The translations under genes and the position numbers were made by a program. Shown piece after piece: positions 1-10,965 of a stretch of 64,000 bases of DNA. The notes below the pieces were generated by a model that saw only the letters and a list, made by a program, of their open reading frames with translations, did not search any database and had not been told where the DNA came from. Position 1 is the first letter of the stretch; every line of letters begins with the position of its first letter. The DNA is from Triatoma infestans (lineage: Eukaryota > Arthropoda > Insecta > Hemiptera > Reduviidae): the NCBI GenBank assembly GCA_011037195.1, contig JAAEAF010002342.1, forward strand, positions 62,001 through 126,000, in the 5' to 3' direction.

Positions 1-230
1 TTTTTGAATCTGTTTCAAGGTTGAAACTAAAACTTTAGAAAAAATTGGTAATTTATCAGACTCAAGAACATCTTTGTCTCGTCCGCGATTAAATATTAAT
101 AAATCATTAATAACTTATAGACTTACAATTCTTTTCTTCTTGATACGTTCTTCAATTGTGATATTCTATTTTTCTTGATAAAATTAAATCAAATTAACCA
201 ACAAAGTATCAAATAAAGAAGCTATTTTTT
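1..230. other. Unassigned AT-rich sequence
   Basis: No open frame or repeat that I recognise. It precedes a family A repeat and may belong to an element cut by the window edge. Confidence 0.3.
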
Positions 231-1251
231 ACTTTCTCTAACTATTGTTAAAGCAAGTATTGCGATAGTGCCAGGTTTTCGAAATTGAATTTTCATTAGA
301 AATACACATATTGAGGTCCCATGAATCCGAAAAAAATGGTTTTTAGGAAATGAACTTTATGTCTGTGTGTTAAAAGAATATCTCAAAAACGAAATGTTGC
401 AAGAAGCTCAGACTTGGTATTCCGTTTAGTTACTACCAACGCATCAGACACGAACATTTTGAGCAAAATCCATCAACCAAAAGCACCACTTCACTGAATG
501 TTGTTTTTTTTTCAGTTTTTTGTAATTTTTTCAAATACGACTCCAACGATTTTCTTTAAACTAGCAATATCAACTACACATGCAAAGAGCTACAACGTTT
601 ATTTGAAACATTTCTCCAGGAAAATTCATTTAAGGGTACTTTTGGGGGAGAGGTGGTAGGGTTATGGTTTTCTCTCTTAAGTGCTATTTCAGTTTATTAA
701 ACAATTCTATTATCTAAGTAATACTAATTAGAATTAAATATATTGTCGAAATCCCGAGTTTGAAGAAAATCGGATGACCGGAAGTGTCCTTTACAGAAAG
801 TATTTTTCAATGTTCTGCTACATTTCTAAAAAGGCTTTTCAACGATTTTCTTTAAACTAGGAATGTGAACCACACATATAAAGAGCTACAACTTTTATTT
901 GAAACATTTTTCTGGGTAAAATCATTTAAAGGGGCTTTTGGGGGACAGGTGGGGTTATGGTTTCCTCTAAAGAGCTATTTCAATTCAACAATGTACTATA
1001 CAATTCTGTCAACTAAATAATATTTAACTAGAATTATATAAGTTGCCAAAATTCACAGTTTGAAGAAAATCGGATGACCGGAAGTGGCTACTTTATTGAA
1101 TAAATTTTTCAGTGATATTTTTTGCGATTTTATCCATAAAAATGCCTACAGTTTTAAACACTAATAAGAATTGTAACAGGTGAAAAAAAATTGCCATTTC
1201 GCAGTAAGAGAAAGTAGTGTGAGTGTTCCACACCAGTTTTTTTTTTTTTAA
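231..1251 (+). repeat. Family A interspersed repeat, near full length
   Basis: Taken as the plus orientation of family A. It begins with a degenerate ACTTTCTCT terminus. It then carries the family's 5' block (around 290-480) and two similar monomers (about 540-790 and 840-1090), each ending in CGGATGACCGGAAGTG. It closes with GTAAGAGAAAGT followed by a small hairpin (GTGTGAG..CACACC) and a T-run. The same order of blocks recurs at 24.5, 27.1, 32.7 and 34.2 kb. No coding capacity is visible. Confidence 0.75.
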
Positions 1252-2220
1252 TTATTTTAATAGATATTATTAATTGATAATTGCATTGTAGGTTACTGTA
1301 AATCATTATTTCATTAATCCATTTGTGTGATAGTTTAGTAGATAAGATTATGGCAATAATATGGTAGAGATAGGATTGTACCAAGTAGGTAATGCTTTTG
1401 AGATAATTATTCAACCTCAAATCCTGCCAGAGATATATTATCATTAAGATCGTAACATTAAATGTATAATAATAGCTACTTCTCTGGAAGTGATGTGCTT
1501 AGTTTAATATTAGGTGGCAATTATAGCTGACATATTTTTACTGTCTTCATTCATTTCTCCCATTTTACCCCACTTTCTTTTTCTTCCTTTCCTTTTTGTC
1601 ACCGAACTCTAATTCTATCGGCTGAAAGGAATGCTTTCCATTCTTCCTAAAATCTCTGAACCTTACTCACTTAAACGTGTTTTTTTTTACGCCACATCAA
1701 TAATGTATCCTGTGATCATTCAGTTCAGTCAAAGCCTTCTCAAGTTTTTGAAATCTCTGCCGGCCTTCGGGCTGTGTTCCATTCGGGCCTGAAACCGAGA
1801 GAAAATCTAAGCACCTACACTCGAAACTAGGTCCTCCTATATCAATCCAGCTCTCTACCATCAAACTAATCCTCGAACATTCTGCTCTTCCTTTTGGTCA
1901 CTATCTTTTTTCCTTAAGTCATACTTCTCTAACTGTTACTTTCAGATAATGGTTGGATCCACTATCAAACTCTCTCCTTTTCAAATGGCCAAAGTAAGTG
2001 TCCCGTAACGGAGCATCTTTGACCCGATCCTATGTACGGATTAAACGGCAGACATTTTAACTAATCCCAAAACCTTTCTTTCCATGAATGCAGGCAATTA
2101 CTTTCATCAGATTCCGATCTAGTGATATCCCACAGATATATATATTCATATAGCGCCAACTTTTGTCAACTCTAGTCATTATAAAAGTTCAGTACGCTAA
2201 ATTATAAATAAAATTGAAAA
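1252..2220. other. Intergenic, no gene recognised
   Basis: AT-rich sequence with a few GC-richer stretches near 1740-1800. I see no convincing ORF, RNA gene or repeat. One short minus-strand open frame (1154-1444) overlaps the repeat end and has no recognisable motif. Confidence 0.3.
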
Positions 2221-2224
2221 CTGA

Positions 2225-2420
2225 AAGATAGTTTATGTGCTCAAAGATGGCGGAGGAAGGAGCCACGCCCCTTCTCCACTATGGTTCATTAGCGTTCGAG
2301 GTATAACAACACTGATCGTTGCAATAATGGGTGAAACGTCGGTTTCTAGCTCGGGTACGGAATACCCACTTCATCTGAATGGCAGAGCAAAGTCCCGGCC
2401 TTGTCAGATAGGTAGGCAGG
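2225..2420 (+). repeat. Family J repeat fragment
   Basis: About 75 bp around 2275-2350 (ATGGTTCATT, then AACGTCGGTTTCTA) matches a second copy at about 33760-33860. A 68-codon open frame crosses it but has no motif and is probably fortuitous. Sequence to about 2750 is GC-richer and repeats the GTCGGTTTCTAG motif at about 2693. Confidence 0.4.
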
Positions 2421-2759
2421 CCATGGACAGGCTTGCCTGTTGATGGTCGGGCCAGTGACTATAGTAGGCCTTTAAGTAGGAGGCTTGATCTCTCTACATA
2501 ATGGTACACGAGATCGTGCGTCAGCCCGGCAGAGCTTGCTCTGCACTCACGAGCTGAGGAAAGGTTTCGTGGTTGTCGAAATTAGCAGGAACGATAGAGA
2601 TTTTCCAAGCATTTTCTTTTAGGCGAGCGGGAGTTAGTTGGTTTGCCTTCGGGAACAGTTCCGCCTTCTCCCGATCTCTCATAAGAACATGTCGGTTTCT
2701 AGCAAACCACTGACAAGCTCACAAGCCGGAAACTAGTTCTTCTCAAAGATGGTTTATTC

Positions 2760-5130
2760 ATACAACAAAACTTTACAGAAATTCAATTACTTTGTTTATG
2801 GATGTATTCTTTGTATTTTCCTTTGACCTTTATTGCTTTGCATAATAATCCTGCAGCCATTTTTCATTAATTTGGTTTCAATGAATATTTCATTTTCAAA
2901 ATATAAATATAGAATGAACGGTTTCATATTTTTATAAAAAAAATTTTAATCATTTTTTCCAAATGATTTGTATTTAATGAACTTTTACTATCGTAACTAC
3001 AACAAATTCTGAGCGATAAAGCAATTCCATCTTTAAAAAATAAACTACATATACATTTATTCCTTGCTCAAGAGTTTCGCAATTATGAATTTCTTTTTTT
3101 TTTTGTTTCAATAATTGCTACAGTGTTACGAGCAATGCAAAACCTTTCTATGTATCATCACGAGCACTAAAAGAGCCCTAAAGGCCATATATGAGAAGTT
3201 CAATACAATTCAACATTTGTAGACGATTAATGCCACTTTTAATAGCCATTCAATCTATGATGGACCAATTTCTCTTGTCTGGATGCGTATGAATACCTAT
3301 ATTTATCTCTACATAAGGGACAGCAAGCAATATTACACTTCGAAAAGTGGTTAGACCTGAAACCAATCGGACTCATTGTAATGTAAAGTGTATTTAAAGT
3401 AAACAGCCATCGATAAATGAGCACACCACAAAAAAAAAAAAAACTGTAAATGGTGTATTCAACACTCCTATACACACGCCCATCAAACTATACCAAAGAT
3501 GAATACCAGGGATTTACGATGAAGTCATGACTAAATATCCATCACACATTGTTAGTAAACTCGGAGCTTGACGACCTATTTATTAACAATGACTTTTACA
3601 ATGTTGACTGTAATGAATAGATAATAAAATTCATGACTTTTATTTTTCATTAATCCCATTACTCAGTCGTGTAATAAATAATCGATTAAATAATCATGGA
3701 CCTATTAAAAAGTGAATATTTACCAGTGGATTAGTCTCAATTAGAATTATTCTATTTTTAGATATCAGTTGTTGATGACTATTTTATTGTTTTGAGCTTG
3801 TTAGAATCCAGCTTTAAAACACAACAATAGCCATTATGGAGGTGGTAAATAAAGCAGATGGACGTTACAAAATAAAAATCAATAACCTGTTATACAATTA
3901 CAGAAACTTCTCAAAGATGGTTAGGAAAAAAATATACGAAAAATCCGACGCAATCTGCTATATTGAAAGAAATAAATTGATGAATTATTTATTTTCCCCT
4001 AAGTGATTTGAGGATAGTAAGTATAAAAGATAAAATGGAACTTCGGGCAAGAAAAGAATTTATTGTTACAATATGGAGAAGCTACATTTTTCATGGAGAT
4101 TTTGAAACATATTAATATTTGAAGAGGTTAGAGTTAGATAATGATAAGCACATATTGATAATTCTAGAGAACAGAAAAGAAATATACTGCAAATTTACCG
4201 AAAATGGTCAGAAACATATATAATTGAATGGGCAAAGTAATGACTGAAGTCCGGTTGCGTGGAAAAAGTGCTCATATTAAGGGAGATAAACAAAACATTT
4301 AACATTTTAGTTCTTTTTTTGATCATTTAGATTATGAGTAAGTTGTTAACAAGAGCCAGATCTAACTTCACAAAGTATTACATGATAATCATGCCGACAT
4401 AATAAAGCATTTCATTACAACGTTGCCACTCTCTCTGTTTAATAGATATTTAAATAAACATATATTTATATGCGGAAAATTATATGACATGAAGAGGATA
4501 CGAATCAGAGCACTGCTTGTCTTTTATCTTATTTAAGATATATCTGAAAAAGGCGATGGGAGAGTAGTTTAGGAAATGCAAACGAGTAGGCTAAGTAACT
4601 GGAAATAAGTATTTCGGTATTTTTTGCGGACGACCAAGTAGCGGTTGCCCGAGATAAAGAGGACGATGACAAGATGATGATGAAGAAGTTGAAGAATTAT
4701 TATAATGATTGATCATTATAATGAGCAAAATTGAAGATAAGTACCAGAGAAGAATGAAAAGGATGATTTGTTTGTTGATAAACTGGATCGTTATAAATTC
4801 CTTTGAGAAACTGGGTTCATATTTAGAAAAACTGACGAGCTATGAAGAAGAGATACAAAGAAGAAGTGAACAGGCCTGCAAGACAGAGAAAATGCTCACT
4901 CAGTTCTGTGATGTAAAACTTTGTTCGAAGAGAATAAGAGGAAGTATTTTTTTGTTTTATTCCATCATTAAGGAAGAGCTGAAACATGCGATCATACCCA
5001 TAGGATCTGTGCGAAAGTAAAGATATTTAGAGAAATACTGCAGGATGAAATCTGCAAAAACTACGATGGATCAGGTTATGATATGAATATATGGAAAGAA
5101 AATGAAACAACAAAAGAGAAGATGGTATAA
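2760..5130. other. AT-rich intergenic stretch, no gene recognised
   Basis: Scanned on both strands. Open frames are short and low-complexity. The 103-codon frame at 4709-5020 is lysine- and glutamate-rich with no domain I recognise. I leave it uncalled. Confidence 0.3.
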
Positions 5131-5139
5131 TGGAAGTTA

Positions 5140-5345
5140 GTATAGATGAGTCACTATAGAAAAATGCAGGAAGGAAGGTGGCCAGAAAGGGTGAGCAAAT
5201 GGATCCTCCGAGAAAAAGATGACGAAGTAGTTGACGTTCGAGATGGCGGCTGGAAGCATGCTGGGTGGATGGAAATTTACTGGATCGGGAGATTTGGAGG
5301 CAAGGAATTTGATGGCAAAGCCGGCAAATGGTTACGCAGATAAAT
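5140..5345 (+). pseudogene. LINE endonuclease-RT C-terminal tail, degraded
   Basis: The 65-codon frame starting at 5146 reads KMQEGRWPERVSKWI and then a WKHAGW segment. This resembles the C-terminal tail of insect endonuclease/reverse-transcriptase LINEs, where an H..RM...RWP.R...W motif precedes a GRP..RW segment. The GRP..RW part is not preserved and no RT core lies upstream, so the call rests on a short motif. A non-coding origin is possible. Confidence 0.35.
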
Positions 5346-5394
5346 GTAAAAGAAAATTTAAACGTCTATGTTTTTATCCGTCATTTTTGTTTTG

Positions 5395-5440
5395 ATTCTG
5401 ACCGGTTTCGGATTTTCATCCATCATCAGAGTAAGTTTGC
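5395..5440 (-). repeat. Family D arm fragment
   Basis: Contains CTGACCGGTTTCGGATTTTC followed by CATCATCAGAG. This matches the D fold-back arm at about 49510-49545 with a few changes. It is an isolated single arm. Confidence 0.5.
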
Positions 5441-5453
5441 AATTAATTCTCAT

Positions 5454-5671
5454 TATATCATATAATGTTGTTTGGCCATTTTCCTGATATATGGAAAACT
5501 GCAAAAGTTATTGTTATTGCTAAGCCCCGGTAAAGATCCATCTTTACTTAGTAGTTACCGACTGATCTTTCTATTTCCTTGTCTTTGTAAAGTGACTGGG
5601 AGAATGATCCTAAAGCGGCTGACTCATTCATTGGCTGCAATAGTTTACTGTCATCTTGTCAGTTTGGTTTC
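5454..5671 (+). pseudogene. Jockey-type LINE reverse transcriptase, 5' segment
   Basis: The conceptual product has the N-terminal RT block of Jockey-clade non-LTR elements: FPDIWKTAKV, then KPGKDPS, SYRPI-like and LLPC-like residues, and KVTGRMI. It runs into a QFGFR motif at the insertion point near 5660-5675. An extra C near 5524 shifts the frame between the AK and PGKDP segments, so it is not functional. The protein continues on the far side of the family B insertion at 6182. No ORF1, endonuclease domain or promoter is visible upstream, as expected for a 5'-truncated copy. Confidence 0.85.
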
Positions 5672-5675
5672 CGGC

Positions 5676-6177
5676 TGTAGTGGAAAAAAGAAATGAAAGA
5701 AAATAATAGTTTTGAAAAATAGTTTAGAATATTTATAGTTTGAAAAATCTAATTTTGTTAATATTTTAAATGTATCTTAGTGCAGTGAAAAGAGTCAGGT
5801 ACTGTAATTTGGGGTCATTGCTATTAGGAGAAAAAAAGGCACAAAAATCCGTTAAATTAATACAATGCCACTTGGCCAACTGTTTTGTTAGAGAGGGCAT
5901 TCCTTCAAGACAGTCTGCATTCTGCTTTCAAAGCCAGAACACTTGCTTCAGGAATCGTTCTCTTAAAAAATCAGTGGCAGTTTCACAATATATTAATAAG
6001 TTTATAATATCTTTGCAAATAACTTGTAGTTATAATTTTATTAGAATATATTTATTGTTAGCAGTGGTGACTACCTTCTTATTACTAATACATCTCTCTT
6101 AAACACATATACTCACAAGCCCTTTTACTAAACCGCTCGTACTACCACAAATACAACAACATACCAAAAACCTTTCA
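5676..6177 (+). mobile_element. Family B solo LTR-like element (B1)
   Basis: A 502-bp unit starting TGTAGTGG and ending TTTCA, flanked by CGGC at 5672-5675 and again at 6178-6181. The TG...CA ends, 4-bp duplication and lack of coding suit a solo LTR of a gypsy- or BEL-like retrotransposon. Related copies lie at 22.5, 41.3, 45.6, 52.5 and 62.0 kb. A 110-codon open frame inside it (5770-6102) recurs only as decayed versions in other copies and is probably not a gene. Confidence 0.75.
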
Positions 6178-6181
6178 CGGC

Positions 6182-7036
6182 CTAAACATTCGACTGTTTT
6201 CTGTACTTAAAGTAACTGACTTTATTCAGCACAATTTCAATTTGAACAAACATACAGGATGGCTGTAATAGATGTGGAAAAAGCCTTCGATTGAGTTGAG
6301 CACAATGGCCTTATCTACAAATTAATTCAACCCAACATGCCCCCATATATCTAATTTAATTTGTTAAAAGCTACTTAAGTAATAGAAAATTCTGTGTAGC
6401 TCTCGATACTTCTTTTTCGGGTGAAAGATCAATTGCAGATAGTGTTCCCCAAGGCTCGGTCCTAGGGCTAATCCTGTTCATTATTTTTATCAATGACCTA
6501 GCTAAATTAAAGTTAAAATCAAACTGCTGTCTATTCGCTGACGATACTGCCTACACTGTAAAATCCTCTCATTCCGAGTTGACACAATAGCCAACCATTT
6601 GTCCATAGCCGTTCAAAAAAGCTTTGATTATTTTAATAAATGGAAAACTAGATCAAATAATATTAAGATTGAAGCAGTTTTATTCATACGCAGGAGGCCA
6701 CATCTGACCAAATTGGTTAAAGTTAATGAAAATACCTTTCCTTGAGCCAAAGAAGCTAAAATATACCAGGGGCTGGCATTAGACTCAAAATTGACTGAAA
6801 TTGTAAATACACTATGTGACAAATCAGTAGGCATCATGTGCAGCCAATTTCCACTCTTAAACAGAAATTCTAACCGTAATTTTCTGAATAAAAAATTAAT
6901 GTACTATCTGTACATACGTTCAATTTTATTATATGCGGTTTCTGTCTGGTCAAACATTTGTCCAACTAATTATGAAAAAATACAAGAACTTCCAAAACAA
7001 ATATCTCAGATTGGCTGGATTGGCATTATAGTTAGA
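6182..7036 (+). pseudogene. Jockey-type LINE reverse transcriptase, central segment
   Basis: Continuation of the RT cut by B1. The order of motifs is an HTG.AVIDVEKAFD block near 6250-6295 (catalytic aspartate; stop right after FD), SVPQGSVLG near 6440-6470, and FADDTA near 6535-6555 (catalytic YADD-type box). Next come a LALDSKLT segment near 6775-6800, a PLLNRNS segment, and IRSILLYAVSVWSN near 6915-6955, all typical of the Jockey thumb and connection region. In-frame stops and frameshifts show it is dead. It is interrupted again at 7037 by the E1 LTR. Confidence 0.88.
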
Positions 7037-7040
7037 TGCC

Positions 7041-7343
7041 TATAATGGAGTTGTTGAGGAGAGAAATTATGTTTGATTGAATGAACGAGATATGAAGACA
7101 CTGCTATAATGCAGCTATAAGTTTACACTAACTGCACTGGACTTTATAATGAAACTGATAGAATAAAAGATGGGAGTAGAGATATGACACGAAGCGATGT
7201 ATGATTTAATCTGATAGATATCCTCTAGATAGATTCTCACTGGCTTATATACACAGGTTCTCCAACTCTAGCCTGCCTAAGTCAGAAAGTAGTCTCTGTT
7301 AACCAGAGAGAGCCTCTCTTCTCTCTGCTTGGATACCATTACA
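7041..7343 (-). mobile_element. Family E solo LTR-like element (E1)
   Basis: A 303-bp insertion flanked by TGCC at 7037-7040 and 7344-7347. On the minus strand it starts TGTAATGG and ends CCATTATA. It contains TATATAAGCCAGTG (promoter-like TATA box near 7245) and a TAAAGTCCAGTGCAGT motif also found in the F, G and H LTRs. A second copy is at 38532-38963. It has no coding capacity. Confidence 0.75.
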
Positions 7344-7347
7344 TGCC

Positions 7348-7560
7348 TATCAATTATATGCATGCTGCACTTGATGTTGCCAGCGTATCAACTTTTATTT
7401 AATCTTACACAAAAATTCATTTCACCTCTTGTGAAAGCAGTCACAATGCTCATATAGCAAACATTGACTACAATCTAAGTTCTTTAAATTATAAAAAATA
7501 TAAACATAAACAGGCTTAAGCATATTCTGCTTTAAGTTATTGTGTAGATAAGGTTTGTTT
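7348..7560 (+). pseudogene. Jockey-type LINE, C-terminal end and 3' UTR
   Basis: After E1 the frame resumes with a DVASVSTF segment near 7370 and an IDYNLSSLNYKKYKHKQA segment near 7465-7520. This matches the usual C-terminus of Jockey proteins (L..LNY.KYKHK). The following T-rich sequence may be 3' UTR, but no clean poly-A tail or target duplication could be set. Confidence 0.7.
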
Positions 7561-7880
7561 TTTTTTTAAGTTTATTTTTTCCTTATATAATCTATTAATG
7601 TTTATTTTAACTTATGTCAAGTTGACAAGGAAAGCTTGTAGTGTAGAGCGTGAAATCTCTATCATTTAGTTGTATTGTTTTTATGATTTTATTTTATTTT
7701 ACTTTTATTTTTATGTGTCAGTTGGTTCAGTGTTTTTAGTGCTCTTTACTTGGCCAAAATACATATAATCACTTCTCTACCTGCCAGGATTAGGTATCCT
7801 CTCATCACTACTATATCTAGTTAGGACAAATATGTAAATTTGAGTTTACAGATAATTTGTTTTTTTATATTGTACTAAAT

Positions 7881-7922
7881 GAAGTGTAAAAGAAAGTTGT
7901 GTGAGTGTTTCACACACCAGTA
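7881..7922 (+). repeat. Family A terminal remnant
   Basis: Only the 3' end survives: AAAGAAAGTTGTGTGAGTG followed by TTTCACAC and CCAG, matching the A terminus at 35300-35318. Confidence 0.6.
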
Positions 7923-8415
7923 ATTTTAAATTTAAATTGACTTAATATTTATTTTGAAAATAATTGACTCTACTAATGTATGTTGCCAACAACAATATTT
8001 AATTATAATGTAATTTGTAACAATGCTATGAGGATTTCAGTGGCTTAAACCCGAAAAGCTTGGATACTAGAATTTAATTAAATCAGAGAGTTGACAAAAT
8101 CTCTCACATCTTTTACTAAGTTACACTAAACCACTAAGTTTTAGCACTGAACTAAAACTCTAGTTTTAATATTAATAATTATAATTATAATAAAATTCTT
8201 TAAAAATAAGGAGCATTTTTTTAAAACCATGTTTAAATATAGATAATTTTATAGAACCAAATTATTTACTAGAGAAGTAGATTAACCAATTATTCACAGT
8301 TCTTGAACGCCCCTTGGGTAAATTAGACTAATAGATACACTGATATAATACATCGTATCTCATGCGAATCTGATGAATATAGGAGATATTGATTTGACCC
8401 TGGAAAAAAAGATGG
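7923..8415. other. AT-rich, no gene recognised
   Basis: No ORF or repeat family identified on either strand. Confidence 0.3.
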
Positions 8416-8419
8416 GATA

Positions 8420-8763
8420 TTCGTTACAATGGAGGTACTCCCTAGTAATTCTAATTTATTTTTAGAGGGGTGGAGGCTTAATTATTGAGGAAGTTCTAAG
8501 GTCAGCGGCAGTATTATCAGGGATGGTGAGAAAAAACAGTTTTTGGATAAGAGGCTGGGCAGATGTGGGAATTGCGGATTTTTTTTTATGAGTTGATACG
8601 TTGGTGGACAAAAATGAATTTTAAGATAAATGTGGAGATGTCTGGTGAATTTCCATAGGACTTTGGACTGAAAGGATTGGATACGTTAGAAACTGGATAG
8701 CTTGGTTTAGCCCCAAACCTCGCATCCGTAAGTCTTTAGGGTTCTTATGACTGTATTATAATA
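8420..8763 (-). pseudogene. Antisense Jockey-type LINE, C-terminal part
   Basis: On the minus strand the frame reads RTLKTYGCEVWG near 8720-8755. This corresponds to the conserved ...P..TYG.ELWG block of Jockey proteins, followed by a QSFQSKVLW segment. Stops and frameshifts follow. The N-terminal half lies beyond the F1 LTR at 9137. Confidence 0.65.
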
Positions 8764-8767
8764 TAAG

Positions 8768-9132
8768 TGTAATGGGATGCAAATCATTAAAGATTCATAG
8801 GATACGAAGAAGGGAGAAGCACACATTAAATGAATCAAAAGTTGGTTACTCCCTACCAAGACCAGACTAAGAGGAGGCAGTTCGATTCATATAAATAGAG
8901 CGACTGCACAAGAGTTCAGGGAAGCTTTTTACGACAGTTTATTACAGTACCACCAGTCACCAACCTATCTATTAGCTTCTTATTACTCAGTCAGTCTGTC
9001 TCTAGCTACCTAACTTCTATTTTAGTGTAAAGTCCTTCCAGTTTGTGAGTTCTTTTTCATTATACAGTGTTCAGCATATCATCTAGTTTACTTCTCCAAA
9101 ATGCATTCTCTCTTCTTCTCACATCCATAATA
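8768..9132 (+). mobile_element. Family F solo LTR-like element (F1)
   Basis: A 365-bp insertion flanked by TAAG at 8764-8767 and 9133-9136. It starts TGTAATGGGATG and ends CCATAATA. It carries TCATATAAATAG (TATA-like, near 8890) and TGTAAAGTCCTTCCAGT (near 9030). It is about the same length as, and clearly related to, the F copy at 51895-52241. Confidence 0.75.
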
Positions 9133-9136
9133 TAAG

Positions 9137-9420
9137 TCTACTGTTTTCAATTGTGAGTTTAGAGTATGGTCGAGAAGTCTAAAAAGTCGTTTAAATCGTC
9201 AGTTTAGTTCCAGACTCTTCAGTTTAGTAAGAGGATTCCAAGTTAGTCGTTTGTCTAACGTATAAACCGAGATAAGCGAACTCGGTCTATCTTTGGGATT
9301 TATGATACCTTGGAGAACTGAATAGGTGAAAGGGTAGCGCGTCTGAGACTAAAGGTTACAGTTTTGCATTTGGAGAGGTTGACTTTGATTTTACAAGGAA
9401 TTTATGTGGGGGAATATCCA
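9137..9420 (-). pseudogene. Antisense Jockey-type LINE, palm/thumb part
   Basis: The minus-strand product includes CKIKVNLSKCKTVTFSLRRA near 9355-9412. This is the block after the catalytic YADD box in Jockey RTs (K.N..KC..VTF). A degraded RYLGLY segment follows. It is the same element as 8420-8763, split by F1. Confidence 0.65.
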
Positions 9421-10300
9421 TATCCAAATTCACCAATTATAAGCTACCCCCATATATATCACTCATACTTATACGTTGTAACATTCGACAGCTGATTATA
9501 TTCAATATACAAACATCGACACTCAGGCAAGCCATAATAGATGTTTTTAATGTCTCAATGGATTTGGTTTTGTAGTTTATAATAGAAACAAGATAGCAAA
9601 TTCCCCACACTATGCTGGATTCAATCGAGAGCTTTAACTATACATACACTCTTTGCCACGCCCACTGCATTGTATTGGAGAATTAGCTTCAATATAGACA
9701 GCTAATCTTCTAACCTAAAAGTGGGAGAAATTGAATAAAAAGCCGACCATCAATCGGCTTAACAATCAATCGCCCGATCAAGTTCAAGGAGTTAATAACA
9801 AGTCTCAAGATCAACCATGAAAGATTCATCAGGCTCGCCATACTAGCTAATCTACCGTTATAACAGGGAAGAGTTCTAACTAGCCAGATCGTTCTTAGGA
9901 GACTTAAAACAGCCAACGCTACTAATGTACTAATTAGTAATATCTAGTTACCAACACCAACACATTCTAAGTTTGCTATTTATGCCAATCTGCTCACAAT
10001 TCCTCTTTCAATAAGAGCTGTAAAGTGCTTTAATCCGCTGGAAAACTCTCTCTTCTTTTATGCTAGACATGTTTAAAATCCGGAGCTTATCAATGGAAAA
10101 ATGATACTATTGAAAACATATCTTTTACAAACATTCAATACTTTCAGTTTTCATAATTCTATTAAGGAATCAGAACTTTTTCCTGGTAAGTTGGATTCGT
10201 TTCTGTACTTTTACGAGAGTGTATCTTCTAATGAAACTGGTTTGTCCTAGGTAAGTAATGTCTTCCACCACTTTTTAGCCTATTTTTATTTGTTCTGATT
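9421..10300. other. No gene recognised
   Basis: A minus-strand 68-codon open frame (9710-9916) is leucine-rich with no motif. It could be decayed LINE sequence but I cannot show it. Confidence 0.3.
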
Positions 10301-10309
10301 TGTCTTCTT

Positions 10310-10508
10310 TTTTTTTATACCGGAATCTTCTCGGTGCATTACCGGACTCCGGTGGAATGTTCTCTCGTTACAGATAAACACTACCCCCACTACCCATTAC
10401 CAAAAAAGTAAAACTAGGATGAGAAAATGTTAAGAGCAGCATTGCTGACTCGAACTCGGGACCTCCGCGCTACAAGCCCAGTGCGTTACCCTAAGTTAAT
10501 GCCTCCCC
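10310..10508 (-). mobile_element. tRNA-derived SINE
   Basis: The minus strand begins with a tRNA-like head (about 10508 to 10430). It has an A-box-like TTAACTTAGGGTAACGC, an anticodon-loop-like CTTGTAG (TGT, threonine-like) and a good B box, GAGTTCGAGTC. A short body follows, then an A-run near 10307-10318. Tail-like A-run plus internal Pol III promoter boxes suggest a SINE rather than a tRNA gene. The anticodon stem is imperfect and the acceptor arm does not close. No clear target duplication was seen. Confidence 0.6.
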
Positions 10509-10509
10509 T

Positions 10510-10960
10510 TTTCAACGGTTATTATTTTAATTTTTAAAAAATTCAGCCCCACCTCCATGAAAGCTTTTCTGATTCATTTGAAATTCCAATTCTTTGATTT
10601 TAGACAGCCAAGTAATATCGTTCATTAATTTGAGCCTATTGAAGAACTCCGCTTTATATTAATTCTCACATTATCTCACTCTGATCTCCAAAAAAAAAAG
10701 GTGATCATTCGAAAACTCAAAACAGGACACAAAAAACTTCAGAATTCAAAAAATAATCTGTCATGATTTGGAACATGCGTACCCACCCTCCCTGAAAAAT
10801 GGTTTCGGTTAAAGAAATTTATGACAAATTAAATTATAATTACTTTGGATAGCATACAACAGATGTTACTTGTAATCAAATGAATTGTTTTCTGTTTAAA
10901 CTCATTCTGTTTTTTGCTTTCTTTAAAAAAAAAGAAGTTATTTTATTTTATTTTGTTTTA
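10510..10960. other. AT-rich, no gene recognised
   Basis: Low-complexity T/A-rich sequence leading into a family A copy. No ORF. Confidence 0.3.
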
Positions 10961-10965
10961 AAATT

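Noticed and set aside
4709..5020. 103-codon Lys/Glu-rich frame
   Set aside because: Coiled-coil-like composition but in A/G-rich low-complexity DNA, with no motif or context.
5770..6102. 110-codon frame in B1
   Set aside because: Other B copies break the frame; the element has LTR features.
10430..10508. Functional tRNA-Thr gene
   Set aside because: The acceptor stem does not close and the anticodon stem is mismatched. An A-run after a body points to a SINE.
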